From contig JBBQWM010000023.1 of NCBI GenBank assembly GCA_038210655.1, forward strand, positions 35,921 to 99,920: 64,000 nt of DNA, written 5' to 3'. Positions within the stretch are counted from its first letter, which is position 1, and the number at the start of each line of letters is the position of its first letter. Shown here one piece after another: positions 59,346 to 64,000 of this stretch. A program made the translations under genes and the position numbers. The notes below the pieces were generated by a model. That model saw nothing but the letters and a program-made list of their open reading frames with translations. It was not told the origin of the DNA and did no database searches. The DNA comes from 54-19 sp038210655 (lineage in GTDB: Bacteria > Chloroflexota > Chloroflexia > Chloroheliales > Chloroheliaceae).

Positions 59346-59408
59346 GGGCCGGGCGTGTCCCGGCCTTTCGGTAAATCTAACAGGCCGGGTTGTCCGGCTT
59401 ATTTTATT
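59346..59408 (+). terminator. Tandem intrinsic terminators after rplT
   Basis: GGCCGGG-cgtgt-CCCGGCC-TTTC (59347-59368), then GCCGG-gttgt-CCGGC-TTATTTTATT (59384-59408). Confidence 0.8.
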
Positions 59409-59513
59409 AGTGAAATCTGACTTTCGCTTGTGAACCCAAGCTTGGATGCTTTTAAGTGAGTTTTGAACTCGCAAATATTTGTCACGCGAAAGTCCTATTG
59501 AGAAGAAGTAACA

Positions 59514-60545
59514 ATGCCATTTAAGGGAAATTATAACAAGCCGGATGGCCCCCAAAAACAAAATCCGAGCGGCGATCACCGCAACAAGCCGCGCCCTTCA
59601 TCGTCCGCCACTGCTGGGCCGAGACGGTCGCCTGCTCCCAAGCCAGTTGCACCGCCGCCTCCCGAAAAACAACCGGGTCTTTTGACCAGCCCCGATAACG
59701 ATAAGGCCCGCTTTTTGCGTAATTTGTTGAACAAGAAAGATCGTTACGCGGCCCGGCATTTCGTAGCCGAAGGGGTGCGTCTGGTTGAGGAAGCTTTGCG
59801 CGGCCCTAAGCCACCGCTCTACACCCTCTACGACCCCGATGCGTTGGCTGGCACCGACGCTGGACGCAAGCTTTTGATGCGGCTGATCGAAATGGTCGAG
59901 GATAAAAAAGGAGTTTTTCCGGCTACCGCCCGAATTATGGAAAGCGTGAGCGATACGGTTGCGCCGCAAGGAGTGGTGGCGGCTGTCCCGTTCTTAAAGT
60001 GGGAGCCGTCTAGCTTTGCTGCCGCCAATTTGCATATCGTTTTGGATGGGTTGCAAGACCCCGGCAACCTGGGGACGATTTTGCGTTCGGCAGGGGGAGC
60101 GGGTGCGACGGCGATTTGGCTGACCGAAGGTAGTGTCGATTTTTATTCGCCAAAAGTAGTCCGGGCCGGGATGGGAGCGCATTTTCGAGTTCCGTCCGCC
60201 TTTGGCCTCAAGTGGCCCGAATTGCTCGATCAACTCAAGGCTGCCGGAGTGGAGCAGATTTTGCTGGCCGAGAGCGAACTGGAAGAAGCCCCGCCCAGTG
60301 TCCGGCCTCGCAAGACGCTTGATCTGCCCGAAGTGATCTATTACGAGGTAGATTGGACTAAGCCAACCGCAGTTATCATCGGCAACGAGGCGCACGGGGC
60401 CGGTACGGAAGCCTGGCAAGCCGCCACCCACCTACTACATATCCCTATGCCCGGCGGGGCCGAATCGCTCAATGCTGCCGTCGCTGCCAGCTTGATTATC
60501 TTCGAGTCGCTCCGACAACGCCTCAAGCCTGAGACCACCTCTTAA
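59514..60545 (+). CDS. TrmH/SpoU family RNA 2'-O-methyltransferase
   Basis: 343 aa SPOUT enzyme. Residues 1-60 are a disordered Pro/Lys-rich extension. The substrate-binding domain (~65-150) reads RFLRNLLNKKDRYAARHFVAEGVRLVEEAL. SPOUT motifs are intact: motif 1 DPGNLGTILRSA, motif 2 AVIIGNEAHGAG, and motif 3 IPMPGGAESLNAAVAASLIIFE forming the SAM knot. It methylates ribose in rRNA or tRNA; the target is not deducible, and 23S rRNA Gm2251-type is common for this layout. A separate promoter is likely, as it lies beyond the rplT terminators. Confidence 0.93.
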   Translation: MPFKGNYNKPDGPQKQNPSGDHRNKPRPSSSATAGPRRSPAPKPVAPPPPEKQPGLLTSPDNDKARFLRNLLNKKDRYAARHFVAEGVRLVEEALRGPKPPLYTLYDPDALAGTDAGRKLLMRLIEMVEDKKGVFPATARIMESVSDTVAPQGVVAAVPFLKWEPSSFAAANLHIVLDGLQDPGNLGTILRSAGGAGATAIWLTEGSVDFYSPKVVRAGMGAHFRVPSAFGLKWPELLDQLKAAGVEQILLAESELEEAPPSVRPRKTLDLPEVIYYEVDWTKPTAVIIGNEAHGAGTEAWQAATHLLHIPMPGGAESLNAAVAASLIIFESLRQRLKPETTS

Positions 60546-60563
60546 CCGCCCTTTGGCACAAGC

Positions 60564-60621
60564 TGTGGGAGGGATTTCCAATCCCGATAGAACCAAATCG
60601 GGATTGGAAATCCCTCCCACA
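60564..60621. repeat. Family C inverted repeat, copy 2
   Basis: TGTGGGAGGGATTTCCAATC ... GATTGGAAATCCCTCCCACA, between the convergent ends of the RNA methyltransferase and membrane-protein genes; it could act as a bidirectional 3' hairpin. Confidence 0.85.
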
Positions 60622-60663
60622 ATGAACCCACAATCAAGCTGGCTGAATAGTACAATCTGCAAA

Positions 60664-61845
60664 CTAAAGCCCAAACGAATAGAGAAAGGCCGTCCCGGAG
60701 GCGGCGTAGAATGTTATCAGCAGAGCGGTAATGACCAGACTACTGACCAATAAATAGCGTCGTAGCCCATCAAAAGAAGCCAGTGGGATAAGATAAAGGA
60801 TCAAACTCAGGCCGGTGTTATTACGGGCGTGGTCGATCAGATAGACAAAGCTGGCGGTTGGCAGCACCAGCAAAAAAGCGCCCTGGGTCAGCAAGATAAA
60901 AAACCAGGGATTGCCACCCAGCGCCGCATTCCACAGTCTGCCCTTCCACCAGGCCCAGCCCAACAACAAACCGGCAAGTAGCAAAGGCCCGATGGTCAGC
61001 ATAACTATTCCGCTCCGTTCTATGAGGGGCGGGTGTTGGCTGGAGGCGGCAAAAAACCCTCCAAAGGGTAGCCAGGAAAACGGCTCACCGGCGCTTAAGC
61101 CGTCCTTGCCAAAGCGATACCACAAAAGTATTTGCCAGCCGACAAAGGGTAGCAGCCAGGCGCTTGCCAGTTTGAGGCTATTGCCCCATTCGCGGCGAGC
61201 CAAATAAAAAAGTAGCCAGCCCAACCCATACAGCAAGGCCAGTTCTTTGGTCAAGCTCGCCAGCAGCAATATTCCTCCTATCTGCCAGACCGCCGACGGT
61301 CGCCTTAGTTGAAGCCAGAGAGCCGCGATAATTAGGGCAAAGCAAAGTGGTTCGCTCAGGTCATACAGGTAGGCGCAAACCGTACCGGGCCACAAAGCGT
61401 AACCAAAAGCCCAGGCTGGTGCTTTCTTGAGATCGGCAAACAGCCGCGCCAGCAGATAAGTCGCGCTTACGATTGCCAGCCCGTTGACTACAACCAGCAT
61501 AAGCGGGATCAGTTCTTCGCGCCCCAACGCAAAGGTACGCACAACCAATGGATACACCAGCCGAGCGCTGCGATAGGAAGGTTTATCAACGCTGGTTCCA
61601 GGCTGAAAAGGGTCGCGGGCCAGATCGTAGAACCATTGCCCATCGTAGCCAATATATTCGATATTAAAGGGTCGTACTCCTGCCGGGTCCCACTTTACGC
61701 CGGGCCGGATAAACATAAAGAAACGGTCGGGGAAATCTGCTATTTCAGCGTGTAGGTCGGGAATACGCCATAACACAAGCAGGGTTATGGCCAGATAAAA
61801 ACTCCCGACCATCGCCGCCACCTGCCCCGGCGTGATTTGAGCCAC
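60664..61845 (-). CDS. Multi-pass membrane protein, GT-C/GT87-like
   Basis: 393 aa, GTG start. About nine hydrophobic segments. The first extracytoplasmic loop holds YIGYDGQWFYDLARDPFQPG, a motif shared with a widespread family of membrane proteins annotated as AZOBR_p60025-type or glycosyltransferase-87-like; its Asp residues match the GT-C catalytic-loop position. YDLSEPLCFALIIAALWLQL and SLTKELALLYGLGWLLF follow. Probably uses a polyprenyl-linked sugar for envelope glycans; unproven. Confidence 0.65.
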   Translation of the reverse strand: MAQITPGQVAAMVGSFYLAITLLVLWRIPDLHAEIADFPDRFFMFIRPGVKWDPAGVRPFNIEYIGYDGQWFYDLARDPFQPGTSVDKPSYRSARLVYPLVVRTFALGREELIPLMLVVVNGLAIVSATYLLARLFADLKKAPAWAFGYALWPGTVCAYLYDLSEPLCFALIIAALWLQLRRPSAVWQIGGILLLASLTKELALLYGLGWLLFYLARREWGNSLKLASAWLLPFVGWQILLWYRFGKDGLSAGEPFSWLPFGGFFAASSQHPPLIERSGIVMLTIGPLLLAGLLLGWAWWKGRLWNAALGGNPWFFILLTQGAFLLVLPTASFVYLIDHARNNTGLSLILYLIPLASFDGLRRYLLVSSLVITALLITFYAASGTAFLYSFGL

Positions 61846-62063
61846 TTTGTTCCACCAACTTGTATTTATTACCTTCCTCCTTTATTAACGGGGATAGACA
61901 CCACCCTTACGAGCGTAAACAGAATTTACGATTTTCATTATTCTAGCCTCACACATCAGCACAAATTATACCTGTCCCAACCACAGCTTGCCAAATTTAA
62001 CAAAACATGGTAAAGAACAGCTTTGTAAGCTGTAAATAATTAGATGATATTTTTAGGAGCAAA

Positions 62064-63188
62064 TTGACAATCGATATACCGTCGCCTTCAAATAATCTCA
62101 GGGCCGAAGATAGGCCGATAGTTTTTGTACCCGGCTTTATGGCCTCGACCCTGGAACGCGAAGGGCGCGGGCTTTTGCGACCGCCTCTACTGGTCTGGCC
62201 GCTCAATATTTATTCTTTGACGGCACAATTGCTGGTTTTGCGAAATCCGACCCCCTTAAAGGCGGAAGGGTTGGTCGGTCACTATTACGATGGACTATTG
62301 GATTTTCTGGGTCGGTCGCCCGAAGAAGGCGGTCTTGGGCGCGAGTTGTGGGTCTTTACCTATGATTGGCGGCAGTCCTGCCATTATGCGGGCGGGGCGC
62401 TGACCGAATTTATCACTCAAAAGCTGCTCGAAGCGAATACCCGGCGGGCTGCCCAAAACTTGCCGCCCTGGGAAGGGGTAGACCTGATTAGTCATTCGAT
62501 GGGCGGGTTTGTGGTGCGGTCGGCCCAACGCGAGTTTGCCGCCCCGATCCGCCGGGCGGTCTATATTGCTTCGGGACACTACGGCTTTACCAAAGCCTAT
62601 TTTGCGCTACACCCTGATACAGCTACAAAATTGCTGGACGACTTTATCAAGGACTTTATACCGGGCTGGTATTGGGATCTGGTCAAGACGCTCCCGAACG
62701 TCTGGTTTTTGCAGGGCTGGTTGGCAAAGCTGTTGCGAACTTTTCCAGCGATGTACGAATTGCTACCCGACCAGTTCTACCTGGAAGAACCGCCCGGTCT
62801 GGTTTTGGATGCCACCCAGACCCCGCCAATGCCGATTACGGGCCTTGAAGAGACCTATTATCGGCATGGTTGGCGGCTTCCACCCGTCTTGCATGCCCGG
62901 ATCGCCGAGGGTATGCGCTTTAAGGAACGATTGGGCCGGGACTTGCCAGGCGAAGCTAATCTGGTCATTTATGCGGCGGCTGAACCAACTTACGCCCGCG
63001 TCACCTACAGTGGCTATCTTCATTCGCCCGAACGATTGTTATTGGGGGATGGGACTGTAACAGCTTCCAGTGCCAACCGCGCTCAAAATGCTACCCAGGT
63101 TGTAGTCGAGGCCACCCACACCCAAATACCGAACCTCCCCGCTACTCACGAGGCGATCCGTAGTTTTTTCTTTCCACCTGAAGCCTAG
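62064..63188 (+). CDS. LCAT-like alpha/beta hydrolase (phospholipase/acyltransferase)
   Basis: 374 aa, TTG start with TAGGAGC upstream. It resembles the lecithin:cholesterol acyltransferase family: N-terminal PIVFVPGFMASTLE, FTYDWRQS (the LCAT YDWR signature), nucleophile Ser in ISHSMGGFVVRSA, GDGTV in the late strand, and a final His in EATHTQIPNLPATHE. No signal peptide, so cytoplasmic or membrane-associated. Likely an ester lipid hydrolase or acyltransferase. Confidence 0.83.
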   Translation: MTIDIPSPSNNLRAEDRPIVFVPGFMASTLEREGRGLLRPPLLVWPLNIYSLTAQLLVLRNPTPLKAEGLVGHYYDGLLDFLGRSPEEGGLGRELWVFTYDWRQSCHYAGGALTEFITQKLLEANTRRAAQNLPPWEGVDLISHSMGGFVVRSAQREFAAPIRRAVYIASGHYGFTKAYFALHPDTATKLLDDFIKDFIPGWYWDLVKTLPNVWFLQGWLAKLLRTFPAMYELLPDQFYLEEPPGLVLDATQTPPMPITGLEETYYRHGWRLPPVLHARIAEGMRFKERLGRDLPGEANLVIYAAAEPTYARVTYSGYLHSPERLLLGDGTVTASSANRAQNATQVVVEATHTQIPNLPATHEAIRSFFFPPEA

Positions 63189-63346
63189 CAGGTGTCAAGC
63201 CAAACAGCCTGGCCTAATATTTGATACCACTTTGATGAATATGCCCTTGTAGGGGCTTTCTTCTATTTTGAAGATTTAAAGGATATACATAACAAATTGT
63301 TGAAATTGCTGATATAATCTTCCTTAGAAGAGCATCTGAAGAATAG

Positions 63347-63877
63347 ATGGGTAAGCTAATGACAACCAAGCGTATTACCTTTCGGATAGAAGGTTTAGAA
63401 AAAGATAATAAGAACGTCCAGTTTGATGACTTCATCAAACAGCTTACCTTTGTCAAACAATCCTTAAGTGAAGTTGACAAAATTTTTTCAGAAACTCATC
63501 ACGAGACGCTCTACTATCGAGTTGTCAATTTAAGCCATAATAATCCAGCAGTCATTGAACTTGAAGCAGTATCTATAAACGAAGACCTCAGTACCCCTGA
63601 GCTAGTCATTGCTAAGTATTATTCGGGCATTTCCCAGATTTATCGGGAAGGCACTGCGCCATCTGAGTTTGACTATGATGTCTTACAGGCACTTAGCGCT
63701 CTCACAGGGTTAATCGGAAAATCAATCACTGAGCTAACCATTGCAACCAATGGTTCCTCGCTTCCAATTACTAGCCCTTTATCAGAAAAAATTAATGCTA
63801 TCTTAGGGCCGGATTTTTTTGAGTATGGCTCAATTACTGGCATGTTAGACCATCTAAACCTCCACGCAGTCACTTAA
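63347..63877 (+). CDS. Hypothetical protein
   Basis: 176 aa; the ATG at 63347 has no clear Shine-Dalgarno, and an in-frame ATG at 63359 is an alternative. The protein is rich in helices and strands (ITFRIEGLEKDNKNVQFDDF, LTFVKQSLSEVDKIF, LYYRVVNLSHNNPAVIELEA). It is AT-rich compared with neighbours. It stops just before an imperfect inverted repeat (63923-63970: GGTCTTCCTG ... CAGGAAGGCC), so it could be truncated by an insertion continuing beyond the window. No function recognised. Confidence 0.5.
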   Translation: MGKLMTTKRITFRIEGLEKDNKNVQFDDFIKQLTFVKQSLSEVDKIFSETHHETLYYRVVNLSHNNPAVIELEAVSINEDLSTPELVIAKYYSGISQIYREGTAPSEFDYDVLQALSALTGLIGKSITELTIATNGSSLPITSPLSEKINAILGPDFFEYGSITGMLDHLNLHAVT

Positions 63878-63929
63878 GTTTGTGTAAGTAGCCGAGGAAG
63901 TTGCCAAAAGCGGTCTTCCTGCTTAAATT

Positions 63930-63977
63930 AAATCGAGTTTGTTGACAGCAGACCGATTTAACTAGACAGGAAGGCCA
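63930..63977. repeat. Imperfect inverted repeat near the window end
   Basis: GGTCTTCCTG (63931) and CAGGAAGGCC (63967), with inner AAATCG/CGATTT. A possible element end or transcript hairpin; the far side is outside the window. Confidence 0.4.
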
Positions 63978-64000
63978 AGAGTATGATACCGCTTATGCTT

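Overview
The window looks like chromosome-scale DNA from a phototrophic member of the Chloroflexota. The basis is an operon on the minus strand (28234-31970) that encodes a membrane-anchored monohaem cytochrome c, a type I photosynthetic reaction-centre subunit (PscA/PshA/PsaA superfamily, 11 membrane helices) and a Fenna-Matthews-Olson antenna protein (FmoA). Within Chloroflexota, type I reaction centres with FmoA are known from Candidatus Chlorohelix allophototropha, so a relative of that organism is the best guess. Moderate GC, frequent TTG/GTG starts and abundant dispersed inverted repeats fit a slow-growing environmental Chloroflexota genome.

The most striking observation is in the reaction-centre gene. 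Its reading frame is interrupted by one in-frame TGA (29954-29956) exactly where the second cysteine ligand of the FX [4Fe-4S] cluster should be (PCLGPAYGGT-TGA-GYSIQDQ). The frame is otherwise intact before and after it. The mRNA just downstream folds into a hairpin with a GGUC apical loop 20 nt after the UGA, like a bacterial SECIS element. I therefore propose a selenocysteine-containing reaction centre; a sequencing error or a nonsense mutation remain alternatives.

Layout. 1-5341: 3' part of a fused homoaconitase-like enzyme, an Rpn-type nuclease, a Schlafen/AlbA-type regulator and a secreted esterase. 5632-7353: TIR plus formylglycine-generating-enzyme-like protein. 7843-9794: gatC-gatA. 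10031-13427: CFA-type methyltransferase and a GT-C-like membrane protein. 13688-20861: a plasmid-like replication/partition block (Rep with a C-terminal DnaA-N-like domain, two ParBs, an ExeA-like ATPase, ParA), suggesting that this replicon is a secondary chromosome. 21309-27832: SDR, membrane protein, a ferritin-like protein and a FhuF-like iron protein. 28234-31970: photosystem operon. 32422-36000: acyl-CoA dehydrogenase, MaoC dehydratase, dienelactone hydrolase. 36289-43448: HtpG, an orphan immunity-like gene with an RHS remnant, and a hybrid histidine kinase with a response regulator. 44329-49906: sugar ABC transporter with a ROK repressor. 50521-55904: DegV, RecG, DinB, HisA. 56174-63877: small proteins, rpmI-rplT, a TrmH-type RNA methyltransferase, a GT-C-like protein, an LCAT-like hydrolase and an unknown protein.

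Several repeat families run through the intergenic DNA: (A) inverted repeats with a GTAGGGGCGACC core, (B) inverted repeats with a TGTAGGAGCG core, (C) inverted repeats with a GTGGGAGGGATTT core, (D) elements with a GTCATTCTGAG core, (E) a MITE-like element whose first copy carries a nested A element, and (F) a leader repeat placed directly before start codons, which supplies the Shine-Dalgarno sequence for at least seven genes. No tRNA, rRNA, CRISPR array or intact transposase gene was recognised.
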